From the NCBI GenBank assembly GCA_024707265.1, contig JANQAB010000004.1, forward strand, positions 248,001 to 312,000: a DNA stretch of 64,000 nucleotides. Reading direction: 5' to 3'. Made by a program: the position numbers and the translations under genes. The stretch comes from Sporocytophaga sp. (GTDB lineage Bacteria; Bacteroidota; Bacteroidia; Cytophagales; Cytophagaceae). Position 1 is the first letter of the stretch; every line of letters begins with the position of its first letter. The notes beneath the pieces are model-generated. The model was given only the letters and a program-made list of their open reading frames with translations, ran no database searches and had not been told where the DNA came from. Shown in pieces: positions 55,515 through 64,000 of this stretch.

Positions 55515-55571
55515 GAATAGCAATACAATCGCTATTCTCTGAAATCCTAGTTAAGAAAACGAGGACTATTG
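55515..55571. repeat. Family-1 double-hairpin repeat, copy B
   Basis: GAATAGCAATACAATCGCTA is a degenerate first hairpin; TCCTAGTTAAGAAAACGAGG a degenerate second; then ACTATTG. It sits just past the minus-strand YchJ gene's stop. Confidence 0.6.
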
Positions 55572-55594
55572 GTCTATTGGTTAAAAAGCAGTTA

Positions 55595-55993
55595 TTATTC
55601 TTTTACTTCGCCTTCAAGAAAATACCAATTCCCCTTTTCCTTAATAAAATAAGAATGTTCATGATGAACAACCGATAGATTATCTTCATTAAAATAATAT
55701 GCTTTAAAAGTAACTGTGCCTTTGTCGTCGGTTGCAGAACCCTTCTCCGTTGCGATAACTTCCAGCTTTATCCATTTGCTTGTTGTCGCCCATTTTTTTA
55801 TGCTTGCTGCTGAATAATATTTTCTTTTAGAGGGATGTGTGGTCTTGAGTATATACCTCACATCTGCTTCAATATACGCTGAGTATCTGGATCGCATTAG
55901 TTGCTCTGCTGTCTCCGGTGATTTGTCTCCCAGAAGGAAAGGTTCGCAACAAGATTCAAAAGATAAGCCGGAGCCGCAATAACAAGATGTCAT
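55595..55993 (-). CDS. YchJ family protein (SEC-C / UPF0225)
   Basis: A 132-residue protein. The N-terminal zinc-binding SEC-C-like motif CYCGSGLSFESCCEPF is clear, followed by the family's MRSRYSAYIEADVRYILKTTHP and WIKLEVI. The domain order fits the YchJ family, whose cellular role is still poorly known. It has no partner in the same operon and sits in a repeat-rich region. Confidence 0.92.
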   Translation of the reverse strand: MTSCYCGSGLSFESCCEPFLLGDKSPETAEQLMRSRYSAYIEADVRYILKTTHPSKRKYYSAASIKKWATTSKWIKLEVIATEKGSATDDKGTVTFKAYYFNEDNLSVVHHEHSYFIKEKGNWYFLEGEVKE

Positions 55994-56423
55994 GATTTAT
56001 GGATTTTACTTTTATTATATATAGACTAATGCCTGGAACAAAGGTACTGAATCAGAATGAATAATTAGGGTAAATTACATAGATAAGGAAATCGGCCACC
56101 AAAGAAACAGTTAGTATATATACTCTTCGGTCTCACAGGTCGAAACCTTTCATAATCAGTACAACTTAAGTGATGATTTTTCAACAGTGGCTTATAAGAA
56201 TCGGTTTGCAGGCGATATAATCGCTATTCTCGGAAATCCTCGTTCAGGAAACGAGGACTATTGAGTTTTTGGTGAGGAAACTATTTTCCTGAAAACTCGT
56301 TCAGAAACCAGGGCTATAAGGCAGGAGTTAAGCCTGGTAAGTAATATTTTACATGATTCAGAATTAAATTTTCTGATAAAATTTAATAGTATTGCCTTTA
56401 ACTAATAAATTAATATAAATTTT
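55994..56423. other. Intergenic region with a family-1 repeat
   Basis: About 430 bases; holds the family-1 copy C at 56211-56263 and a partly similar sequence around 56290-56325 (ACTCGTTCAGAAACCAGGGC). No gene seen. Confidence 0.5.
56211..56263. repeat. Family-1 double-hairpin repeat, copy C
   Basis: GGCGATATAATCGCTATTCT is the partly decayed first hairpin; TCCTCGTTCAGGAAACGAGG is a perfect second hairpin (loop CAGG); ACTATTG follows. Confidence 0.65.
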
Positions 56424-57676
56424 ATGCAAAAACTTTTATCTGTTTTAATTATCCTTCATCTTTTTACTTTTGCCAAAGGACAGTCTATTGAGAAATACTA
56501 TGAGGAATATTTTAATGAAGCTTTACCATTGAGTAATGGGGACTATGCTTCCTTAATTAGTTTCGTTAACTATAGAAGTGAACATATATTTCAGTTTGTC
56601 AGATTTGATTCTAAGGGGGAAATGTATTACAAAAAGAACCTTCAGACAGGGACGTTCAATCCTGTAGGAGTTGTATTGCCAAACGATGATTTGGTCTTTA
56701 TTGATAATAATGCTAACATAAGGAAGTTTAATAGTGATGGAGAGTTGTTGTGGAGCAAATATCTTGAAATTCCGGAATGGTCAAGGTTATTTATTGACAA
56801 TGAGGGTAATTTTTTGATTTTTGGGGCTGCCGGATATGACTGCAACCTTATCAAAGTTAATAGTGAAGGGGAGTTGCTCTGGAATAAGGTTTTGGTTGAT
56901 TTTACTTCTATTACAGCAATTGAGTTTAATGGGGGATATGTTGTTGGCGGGCACAAAGTAAATGCTGAGAGGACCAATCCTATCGGGTTTGTACAATATA
57001 ATAAACAGGGGGTTGTTGAAAACGTAAATCAATTTGAAATAAATTCCGACATATCTGGTCTTTCCGTAAATGATGGAAATTTATATGCTACAACTTCCAG
57101 CGGTTTATTGCTTATGCTTGATGAAAATTTAGATACTGTTTGGACTAAGAAAATTGCAGGTTCAATCGGGCGGAGCAAAGGCAACGATCATGGTATATAT
57201 TTTTATGAAGTATCGGAAGCCTCCTACTATGGTTCATTTACCTCAAAAAAGATAGATTTTGAAGGAAACCTGATATGGCAAACCTATAGAAGTGTTGCTG
57301 GTAGGGAATATATAAGAGACTTTTCTATTACTCCTGATGACTCCATAATTTTTGTATGCTCAACAGAAGTTTCATCAAAGAGTAATTTACTGTTTAAGCC
57401 AAATAAAAATACAGAAGTGTTGAATGTGAAAGAAGAAGTATCTTCAGCTAATAAGTTATATCCAAATCCTGTTGCGGAAATTCCATACTTAACATAAACT
57501 TAAATGGAGTAGGAGCTTTATTTTTATATGATCAGAACGGTAATAAAGTCCGGGAGTATCAACTGGAAAACGATGTAGTCAAAGTTGAACATCAACTCCC
57601 TTCAGGCTTGTACTTCTATCGGATCCTTAAAGACAATTCTTCTGTTGCATCCGGTAAATTAGTTGTTGAAAGGTAG
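56424..57676 (+). pseudogene. Secreted repeat protein with T9SS domain, C-terminus lost by an apparent frameshift
   Basis: The first frame (ATG 56424 to TAA 57497) gives 357 residues: signal peptide (TFAKGQ), propeller-like repeats (GELLWSKYLEIP, GELLWNKVLVD, NLIWQTYRS), and LYPNPVAEIP at the end, which is the start of a T9SS sorting domain. The rest of that domain is in another frame from about 57482 to the TAG at 57674-57676 (ILNINLNGVGALFLYDQNG ... LPSGLYFYRILKDNSS ... SGKLVVER). Adding one base near 57484 restores NPVAEIPILNINLNGVG and a 417-residue protein. As read, the protein loses its export signal. Confidence 0.8.
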
Positions 57677-57757
57677 AATAAATGGCAGTTTAGTTTAACT
57701 TGTCTGGTAAGATAGAAGATCTTTTATACTGGTAAAGTTAAAGTCTTTTAATCCATG

Positions 57758-57800
57758 AGTGTCCTGTTTGTTGCAATCAATAGACAGGACACTTTTCTTT
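57758..57800 (+). terminator. Terminator after the frameshifted T9SS gene
   Basis: AGTGTCCTGT at 57758-57767 pairs exactly with ACAGGACACT at 57784-57793, followed by TTTCTTTTTT. Confidence 0.85.
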
Positions 57801-58072
57801 TTTAAAAGAAGGGAAGGGATGTTTTGAATAATACTGCTAATTAATATTTCGAGTGGTTAAGAATAAAGATGTGGCAATGATTGCAAACCTGTTGCTCGCT
57901 TTTTCCATTATTACTTCTCTTTTATATAGCAGGGAAACTGCTTTTTTTACTAGTATCATCAGTAAGTTGACCTATGATGGCCACCGCAGGCGAGTAGGAG
58001 AACTATTGGAGTAAAGAGACGCCGTGGTCAGAAAAAAATACTATGACCGTAATATTCATTAGCTAAATCACC

Positions 58073-58080
58073 TATCTTTG
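58073..58080 (+). promoter_or_regulatory. Candidate -7 element (TATCTTTG) for the propeller gene
   Basis: TATCTTTG fits TAnnTTTG exactly and lies 37 bases before the GTG start. No clear TTG -33 element is visible 17-20 bases upstream. Confidence 0.4.
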
Positions 58081-58116
58081 TCAATAGCGTAAATATTTCA
58101 GTTCAAAGACAATACG

Positions 58117-60000
58117 GTGAAAAAATTACTATTTCTGCTGTTCCTTATTCCGAAATTTGTATCCGGACAACTTTTTGAGGGCGAGGTTTTCCTACCCAAT
58201 TCCTCTATTAATGATATTTCAATAAGAAATAATGTGATATGGGCTTGTGAAAACCAGGTCATTTTTAAATATGATATAGTTAGCGGGATCTTCACCCAAA
58301 TACCTGATTTGAAATATGGTAAATCCACAGGGCAGTTTATAAGTATTGAAGCTGATGAACAAGGGCAGATATGGATAGGAACTGACGGAAATGGTCTATA
58401 CAGATATTCCCCCGGATCAATAAGGCATTATCCTTACGGAGAGCGTCCATTAAATTATAGCAGTATTACTTGTTTAAAGTCTGCAGGTAATGGAGTGGTA
58501 TGGGCAGGAATAACAAACGGCCTGGTAAAAATAACGAAAGATACAATAGTCTTACTCGAAGACTCTCCTCGTCAAATAACATCCATTTATATCGATGGTA
58601 ATGGTAATTTGTGGTGTGGCACAGAATACAATGGCCTCTTTCATTATGCACAAGGAAAGTGGAAGAATTTCAATTCTCAGAACTCCCACATTCCCCAAGA
58701 CAATATCACAGATTTCTGTATTGACAAAAGCGGACGCTGTTGGTACGCCACTGATAAGGGACTGATTGTATTTGCTGATAAAGAACTAAAAACCATTGTA
58801 GCAAAATATTTTACCGGAACTTATATTTCTTCTGTTGTTGCCGGATCCTCGGGGGAAGTTTTTGTTGGAGGTGCGATGGGGCTGGCAAAGATAGCAAACA
58901 ACATTGTGAAGACTTATAACACAAAGAACCGCAGGGCTGATGTAACATTCCTCCAAAATCTGGAATTAGGTATAGACAGAACATTATGGTGCATTGGAGA
59001 AAATAATCTGAAAAAATTAACGCCAGGTGAGGAGCTTCAGACGATAGACAGACAATCCAACAGGATCACATCCCAAAGGCTGTCCAGTGTGGCCGTCGAT
59101 TCTTCAGGTAAAATATGGGTAGGCTCGTTTGACAAAGGAATTTTTGTCTATGACGGTAAGCAATGGAGTAATCTTGATACAACGAATTCCGGACTGCCTG
59201 GAATGGATGTCGCTGATATCACTATTGATTCGCGGAATAATATCTGGATCAATGGAGAGGAAAATTCTCCGAAACGCTCATGGGGAATAGCTCAAACAGA
59301 TGGTACAAAGTGGAAGGTGTATCCAGAGAGGTTTGTTCACTACACTATTGATGCAAGTGGGAGCATTTGGTATGCGAAGAAAAACATGCTTTTCCGATAC
59401 TCCACTATAACAGATAGCGAAGAAAGTATCAGGTTTCCGGTTGAACAATTTATGATAAATGAATCTACTCTGATTTGTGATAAGAATGGAGAGATTTGGA
59501 TTTCCAGCAAATACATTCCTGAAAAGGTTACCCTAAGTGCTATATATGATGATATAAATCCTAAAGGCACTGCAAGGATCTCCGATGATGGTATAAAAAT
59601 TTATCATAATGAAGGCAGGCCAGAAAATTCATTGGGCGACTTTGGATTCTCCCATATCTTCTGCGATGGCAGCAATAATCTTTGGGCTATAAATGATGAC
59701 TTATCAAAAAAAATTTTTAAGCTGGACAAAAGCCAGAAGCCTTTAGGATGGAAGTTTGTCACAAGTATACCTGGAAGGTATGATGGTTTTGATTTCGGAA
59801 AGTTCGATAAAAAGAACAGGTTGTGGCTGGGATCCTATCAATATGGACTAACCTTGTGGGGCGGCAAGGAATGGACTATCTACAATTCCAGCAACTCACT
59901 ACTGCCTGATGATGATGTCAGAGACTTTGACTTCGATAAAGATAATAACCTTTGGGTAGTTACTAGGCAGGGCGTAACCTTTCTGAAAGCGCCGAAGTGA
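58117..60000 (+). CDS. Secreted two-component-regulator propeller protein without a kinase domain
   Basis: A 627-residue exported protein, entirely of propeller repeats after a signal peptide (KFVSGQ): IWIGTDGNGLYRY, VWAGITNGLVKI, LWCGTEYNGLFHY, CWYATDKGLIVF, IWVGSFDKGIFVYDG, LWLGSYQYGLTLWGG, LWVVTRQGVTFL. Two full seven-bladed propellers are plausible. No kinase, membrane helix or T9SS domain follows; it ends FLKAPK. It starts at GTG 58117. Like the 732-residue protein at 38.8 kb it could be a free relative of the sensor kinases. Confidence 0.85.
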   Translation: MKKLLFLLFLIPKFVSGQLFEGEVFLPNSSINDISIRNNVIWACENQVIFKYDIVSGIFTQIPDLKYGKSTGQFISIEADEQGQIWIGTDGNGLYRYSPGSIRHYPYGERPLNYSSITCLKSAGNGVVWAGITNGLVKITKDTIVLLEDSPRQITSIYIDGNGNLWCGTEYNGLFHYAQGKWKNFNSQNSHIPQDNITDFCIDKSGRCWYATDKGLIVFADKELKTIVAKYFTGTYISSVVAGSSGEVFVGGAMGLAKIANNIVKTYNTKNRRADVTFLQNLELGIDRTLWCIGENNLKKLTPGEELQTIDRQSNRITSQRLSSVAVDSSGKIWVGSFDKGIFVYDGKQWSNLDTTNSGLPGMDVADITIDSRNNIWINGEENSPKRSWGIAQTDGTKWKVYPERFVHYTIDASGSIWYAKKNMLFRYSTITDSEESIRFPVEQFMINESTLICDKNGEIWISSKYIPEKVTLSAIYDDINPKGTARISDDGIKIYHNEGRPENSLGDFGFSHIFCDGSNNLWAINDDLSKKIFKLDKSQKPLGWKFVTSIPGRYDGFDFGKFDKKNRLWLGSYQYGLTLWGGKEWTIYNSSNSLLPDDDVRDFDFDKDNNLWVVTRQGVTFLKAPK

Positions 60001-60026
60001 GATGAGGGGGGCTCTTGATTTATCCA

Positions 60027-60084
60027 GGAATAGCGATGCAATCGCTATTCCCGGAAAGCCTCGTTCAGGAAACGAGGACTATCG
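60027..60084. repeat. Family-1 double-hairpin repeat, copy D
   Basis: GGAATAGCGATGCAATCGCT and ATTCC form a near-perfect first hairpin (loop GCA); GCCTCGTTCAGGAAACGAGG the second; ACTATCG follows. This is the best-preserved copy. Confidence 0.7.
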
Positions 60085-60125
60085 AGTATTACTCTTGGTT
60101 CTTTGTGTGAATAAAGATGCAGTTT

Positions 60126-60749
60126 CTATTCTTCTGAATCCTCGTAACTTAAATATTTAATAACTTGTTCTTTGTCTTTCAGGTCAACCAGTTCGCATGA
60201 ATTCCAATCCATTAATAGCAGATTCCATTGAAGACCTAATACATGCAGTGTGTCAATTACTTTGTCTTTATCTGTGGGAATTGTTCCGACAATCCAGATG
60301 GACGATACGATGTCTGATTCAAATTGGAAGAAAAGTCCATCATAGTTTTCTCCATACCCCAATGTATTTTTACTGATCATTTCTCCCGGACTGATTCCTG
60401 TTGTCACTGAAGTCTTCCTGGGCAGTGATAGATTTAATAAGACTTTTTCCAATTCAGCCACAGGTATACCTCTGTCTTTTAGTTTTAATCCATAGTCTTC
60501 TCTGGCCATTATATCAGTATAGCCTATGCCATCAAAATTTTTCTCTGCAAAGTCCTGAATATTGTCAGCCTGTTTTATTAACTCATTAAAGTTCTCAGAT
60601 GGTACGATTTCTACTTGTCTATAGTCATCCTCGTGATAAAAGATAGAACCGGAATTCGCAGGTGGATATTTGGTCGGATTGGGTTTTCTTAACACTAACC
60701 ACCCAAGCATTATTAGGATAAGTATAAAGGGGATTACTGCGAGTTGCAT
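60126..60749 (-). CDS. Membrane-anchored hypothetical protein
   Basis: A 207-residue protein starting MQLAVIPFILILIMLGWLVL: one N-terminal membrane helix, then a soluble domain of about 180 residues outside or inside the membrane (EDDYRQVEIVPSENFNELIK, GLKLKDRGIPVAELEKVLLN). ATG 60749 was chosen because an upstream extension to 60857 would overlap the preceding gene and place a charged segment before the helix. It lies ten bases after the preceding membrane gene, so the two form one operon. No family recognised. Confidence 0.65.
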   Translation of the reverse strand: MQLAVIPFILILIMLGWLVLRKPNPTKYPPANSGSIFYHEDDYRQVEIVPSENFNELIKQADNIQDFAEKNFDGIGYTDIMAREDYGLKLKDRGIPVAELEKVLLNLSLPRKTSVTTGISPGEMISKNTLGYGENYDGLFFQFESDIVSSIWIVGTIPTDKDKVIDTLHVLGLQWNLLLMDWNSCELVDLKDKEQVIKYLSYEDSEE

Positions 60750-60759
60750 ATGTTTTATA

Positions 60760-61314
60760 TTAATAGTTATTAGTAGGATCTCCGATTCTATGATCTCGTT
60801 TATCGCCCATTGACTTGCATACATATGGTTCCACAACTTCATTTTTAATTTTTCCATCCATCATATATCTGATTTCAATGGAGCAGGGATGAGGTATAGC
60901 AATCCAGACTGTTTCACTTTCATCCGGAGCTAATCGGTTAATATGCTTAGACTCACAACCGGTTATTTCTATTGAGGTTAATGGAGAATTTGTAGTATTG
61001 ATAAAGGTGATTCTCATAGTGTCTGATAAAACTGTCACGAGCCAGAAGTAAAATATTGCTACCGGAATATTGAGAAACATTAGGAAAGAGGTAAGCAGAT
61101 TACTTTTGCGCTGTTCTTTATTTTTAAAGGTTGAAATCAATAGTGCAATGAGAATTATTGAATTTCCTATGACTGCAGCTGCAATGAAGAGATATCCAGC
61201 AATAAAGAGTCCCCAAAAGGATGTAAAATAATAAAGCAGAAAAATTAAACTTCCTGTTATAAATGATAGTATGGCTATTTTTCTTCCTAAAACATTCAGG
61301 TCATGGTTTGACAT
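60760..61314 (-). CDS. Hypothetical membrane protein with an exported C-terminal domain
   Basis: A 184-residue protein with three membrane helices in the first 105 residues (GSLIFLLYYFTSFWGLFIAG, AAAVIGNSIILIALLI and LNIPVAIFYFWLVTVL) and a strand-rich tail of about 80 residues (ITFINTTNSPLTSIEITGCE, CSIEIRYMMDG) with three Cys. No family recognised. First gene of an operon with the membrane-anchored protein downstream. It is divergent from the large gene that begins at 61601. Confidence 0.65.
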   Translation of the reverse strand: MSNHDLNVLGRKIAILSFITGSLIFLLYYFTSFWGLFIAGYLFIAAAVIGNSIILIALLISTFKNKEQRKSNLLTSFLMFLNIPVAIFYFWLVTVLSDTMRITFINTTNSPLTSIEITGCESKHINRLAPDESETVWIAIPHPCSIEIRYMMDGKIKNEVVEPYVCKSMGDKRDHRIGDPTNNY

Positions 61315-61370
61315 AAGGTTAAAGATACTGAATTTTGAATTAGATTATTAATCGAGTATCTACCTTATGC

Positions 61371-61427
61371 GGAAATAGCGATGCAATCGCTATTTCCGAA
61401 AATCTTCGCTGCAAGCGAGGACTATTG
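61371..61427. repeat. Family-1 double-hairpin repeat, copy E
   Basis: GGAAATAGCGATGCAATCGC and TATTTCC form the first hairpin; CTTCGCTGCAAGCGAGG the second, with a changed loop and compensating arm bases; then ACTATTGG. Confidence 0.65.
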
Positions 61428-61600
61428 GACTATTTTTTATTCTTTTATATGTTAGCAAAATGTTCATAATAAGTGGTTTTAATATTTTTTTGTGTTCTAT
61501 TTTTATTAACATTTGTGCTGACTATTAACCACCCGAAAAAGCAGAGATTCAAAATAATGCTTGTTCGGGAAGTGGACACCAATATTAACCTTCAAAAAAT

Positions 61601-64000
61601 ATGTCACGCACAAATCTGTATTTAAAGAACAACTCTGGTGAAACTCTTGAGTTCAGTGTTCCTCCTTGCGAACCTGATCGATTTTATGGTAGCGATTGGG
61701 AAGCCATCCCAAAAAAAGGTATTAAGATTTTGCCTAATGAGAAAAAACTCCTGGGTTCTATAGGAGATCCTGGCTCAAATGAATCCAATCACTGGGGATG
61801 GATTTATCTGTACTCGGAAAAGCATGATGATTATATGCAGTGCTATATGATCAGCAAAGGGGACAAAGCTTCTGGTAACGTTGCTGCTTTTGACTGGTAT
61901 GATGGCAAAAAGATTGATGACAGTTGTACTAATCTTTCAGGAAAAAGCCTTGGTAACGTAACCAAGGATAAAAACGATGATTTTTGCCTTGAATATCATC
62001 CGGCAGAGGACTATGTTAAAAGGCCGGCTAAACCGAAACTTGATTTTGATGTTAAAGTCAGCGCCGAACTTATTGAAACATTTTCACATGACCCGAAGAC
62101 GGGTACTCTTCAACGGACAAACTCTTATTCCATTTCAGTCAGGGTTGGACCTAATAAACTACAATTTGGCTATACCAGACTCTCTGCTCCTTATCCGGTT
62201 ACTATTGGTCTTGGTGGAGATTTGGCGGTGACCAAGGCAATACGGACTGCTAATATAGGGCTCAATTTGCCTTTTATGCTGAATGTATCAAATTCAGGAG
62301 CTGTTTTACGATTACCATGCCTGTTACAACCATCGCAGCAACCGTTCTGTATCTGGACTTCATCAATCCAAGTAATCCTGTACACCCGCATCGTATTGTT
62401 ATTAATCCTCCGGAACTTGTTCTTCAAAAACTTACCCAACTGGGAAACGATGCCAATTCCATTGGTAAAGCTTTGAGTGGCAAATCACATGTAAGACGGG
62501 ACACTCAGTCCCTTGAGGCCGCGTCAAAAATGATCAATCAACTTAAAGGCATTGAGCGACGTCTTGAAACGGTTCCCAAAATGGATGGCTTTGTTTATGT
62601 TGAACTTCATGGAGCGGCCGTCACTTTAGGTAGAGATACAAGTCTTCATAAACTACGGGATTGCTGTTTTGGAATTTCTATTGAAGGTGCAGCCGCCAGG
62701 TATTTTGTGGATGATGATGCGCACAATAAGATTGAGGAATGTAAACGGCGTTGCAAGGAACATGGAATAGATTCGTCTACCATACATCAGTTTGATGGCT
62801 TCTGGGATCGTTTGAATGATTCCTTTAAAGCAATCAAAGAATTTTTTGTCAAAGTTATTGACAATGTCATTTACGTGATCGTGCGTATCGGCGATGCGAT
62901 TTATAATGTTGTCATGACTATTGCTTCCGAAGCGGTAAAGGCAATCGGCTGGGTACTCGAAAATGTGCTTGGCATCACAATGGATGATGTGGTGGAATGG
63001 CTTGGCTATGTTTTTGACTGGAATACAATCAGGAAAACTCAGCAATATATCAAGCATAACTTTGATTGTGGCTTTCAAATGCTGCTACAACAACGTCAGG
63101 CAGCGAAAGATAAAGTAGGAGAGTTAAGAAAGCTTGCCATTCAGGAGCTTGGTCTGGAGAAGTATGAGAACAAACTGCGTTTTAAAACCGGTGCATTGAC
63201 GAATCTTCAAAACCGTTTTAATGGTATCCGCGGGCAGTACAACCTTGATCAGTACAGGCAATCGTCCGAGACCATGACTATTGGTGACAAACAATTTAAC
63301 AGTGATGCGCCAGAGTTGCGTTGGGCAATGGATAACCTTACGCTGGAAGGTGGAAATCTAACTAGCCACACGACATTTTCGGATCTAGGAACCAGGGTAC
63401 AGCAGCTGTTTCAGCGTCTGATAGACGATGCTCAGGCATTCCTTCCGGATATAAAGGCGACGGCTGACCTGGTGGCAGGCTACTTTGAAAATGTAACATT
63501 TGAAACCCTGTTGGATGCAATGATCAATGCGGTGGGACAGATTGCCACGGGGCTGATCCATTTGCTGGAGCATGCCATGGATCTGCTTATTGACCTGATA
63601 TTTGGTCTGCTCGAATTGCTTCATGATGTATTGTGTATCTCGGTGCCATTTCCTTTTATCGGAGCGTTGTACAAGAAATATATAGATCAATCGGTTGAGT
63701 CTCCCAACCTTATAGAAGTGATGTCACTGATAGCTTCTATTCCGGTAGCCGTTATCTCTAATCTATTCAGTCATTCGCCTTTTAAAAGTCTGCCAGAGGT
63801 TAATTCTACTTTCTCAGGAACAACAAAGTTCAGGGCAATGAATTTTGCTGCAACTGCCGATGTCAATCCTGCTCTTACACGCACAGCAATGTCTCCTGCA
63901 GAACATGAAGAACAGACACGCCTCGGAGTAATATCGGGAGCCTATCAGATCATCTCCTCGTTCTTATATGGAGGGATGGAGTTTCACCGGATTACCCAAT
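61601..64000 (+). pseudogene. Large protein of unknown function, frameshifted and cut by the window edge
   Basis: The first frame starts at ATG 61601 (MSRTNLYLKNNSGETLEF) and leaves its coding sense at about 62304; a second frame then stays open to the window end. Adding one T to the T4 run at 62304-62307 joins them as NSGAVFTITMPVTTIAAT and gives at least 800 residues. No signal peptide is seen. The first 130 residues look like a beta-sandwich domain (GSDWEAIPKKGIKILPNEKK, HWGWIYLYSEK, NVAAFDWYDG). Then comes a strand-rich region and a long helical part with repeated amphipathic helices (IDNVIYVIVRIGDAIYNVVM, WLGYVFDWNTIRKTQQYIK). DNA after about 62.3 kb appears clearly richer in G and C than the rest of the window. 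The pattern FDW-x-x-I-x-x-T recalls large uncharacterised proteins of fungi and bacteria from memory. Function unknown. Confidence 0.7.

Larger units (their letters stand above)
57677..58116. other. Intergenic region with a terminator and a doubtful short frame
   Basis: About 440 bases: a terminator at 57758-57800, then sequence with a 45-residue open frame at 57877-58014 (starting MIANLLLAFSIITSLLYSRE, one possible membrane helix), which was not accepted as a gene. The propeller gene's promoter lies near 58073. Confidence 0.4.

Noticed and set aside
60126-61314. Calling the two membrane proteins immunity proteins for the large gene
   Set aside because: They are divergent and not downstream of it, and no toxin domain was recognised. 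Kept only as a hypothesis in the findings.
54926-61427. Five similar repeats considered as a CRISPR array
   Set aside because: The copies are hundreds to thousands of bases apart with genes between, vary in sequence, and have no regular spacers or cas genes.

Overview
The window looks like a chromosomal segment of a gliding, polysaccharide-degrading member of the Bacteroidota, most likely Cytophagales. The evidence is low GC by eye, few Shine-Dalgarno sites, TAnnTTTG-type promoter elements, and nine secreted proteins ending in type IX secretion (T9SS) C-terminal sorting domains (a YPNP-like motif followed by a G-x-Y step and a basic tail). There are also beta-propeller sensor kinases, a family 8 endoglucanase and a family 18 chitinase. 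This gene content fits a Sporocytophaga/Cytophaga-like soil organism, but the species cannot be read from the sequence. No rRNA, tRNA, CRISPR array or insertion sequence was recognised.

Layout. 0-4 kb: a broken small membrane-protein gene, a wax-synthase-like MBOAT acyltransferase, a lipoprotein and a ChrA-type transporter. 4.2-8.5 kb: a signalling block made of a GNAT enzyme, a membrane hybrid kinase ending in a LuxR-type DNA-binding domain, a beta-barrel and a CheY-like regulator. 8.6-14 kb: a lipoprotein, a Crp/Fnr gene interrupted by an in-frame stop, the GH8 enzyme, an outer-membrane barrel and a FemAB/GNAT-like protein. 14.4-18.7 kb: HxlR regulator divergent from a DsbA-like lipoprotein, an SPFH protein, and an operon of ECF sigma factor, anti-sigma-like small protein and ClpP paralogue. 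19-27 kb: an ELWxxDGT-repeat T9SS protein, a BASS transporter, a cupin, and a propeller-LytS kinase with its LytTR regulator. 27-34.6 kb: four T9SS cargo genes as two paralogous pairs, each followed by a strong hairpin terminator. 34.7-38 kb: HxlR divergent from a nitroreductase, then AraC, DoxX-like and START-domain genes. 38-44 kb: a T9SS protein, a large propeller protein, a PQQ-type sugar dehydrogenase lipoprotein and an SMP-30-like lipoprotein. 44.4-53.8 kb: a 1.7-kilo-residue Ycf48-repeat T9SS protein split by a frameshift, the GH18 chitinase, a secreted vWA-like protein and an SH3-like lipoprotein. 53.9-61.5 kb: small housekeeping-type genes (group II truncated haemoglobin, YchJ) among dispersed palindromic repeats, a frameshifted T9SS gene, another propeller protein and two membrane proteins. 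61.6-64 kb: a large protein of unknown function running off the right edge, also interrupted by one apparent frameshift.

How the genes work together. The common theme is sensing and exporting at the cell surface: propeller sensors and regulators on one side, and T9SS-exported enzymes and adhesin-like or binding proteins (LamG, Ig-like, propellers, chitinase) on the other. Two HxlR regulators each sit back to back with a redox gene and have candidate operators between, which fits electrophile or thiol stress control.

Five genes carry apparent single-base lesions: four indels, three of them in T runs, and one nonsense codon. Either the consensus contains base errors or these genes are recently decayed or switchable. 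Raw reads would decide.
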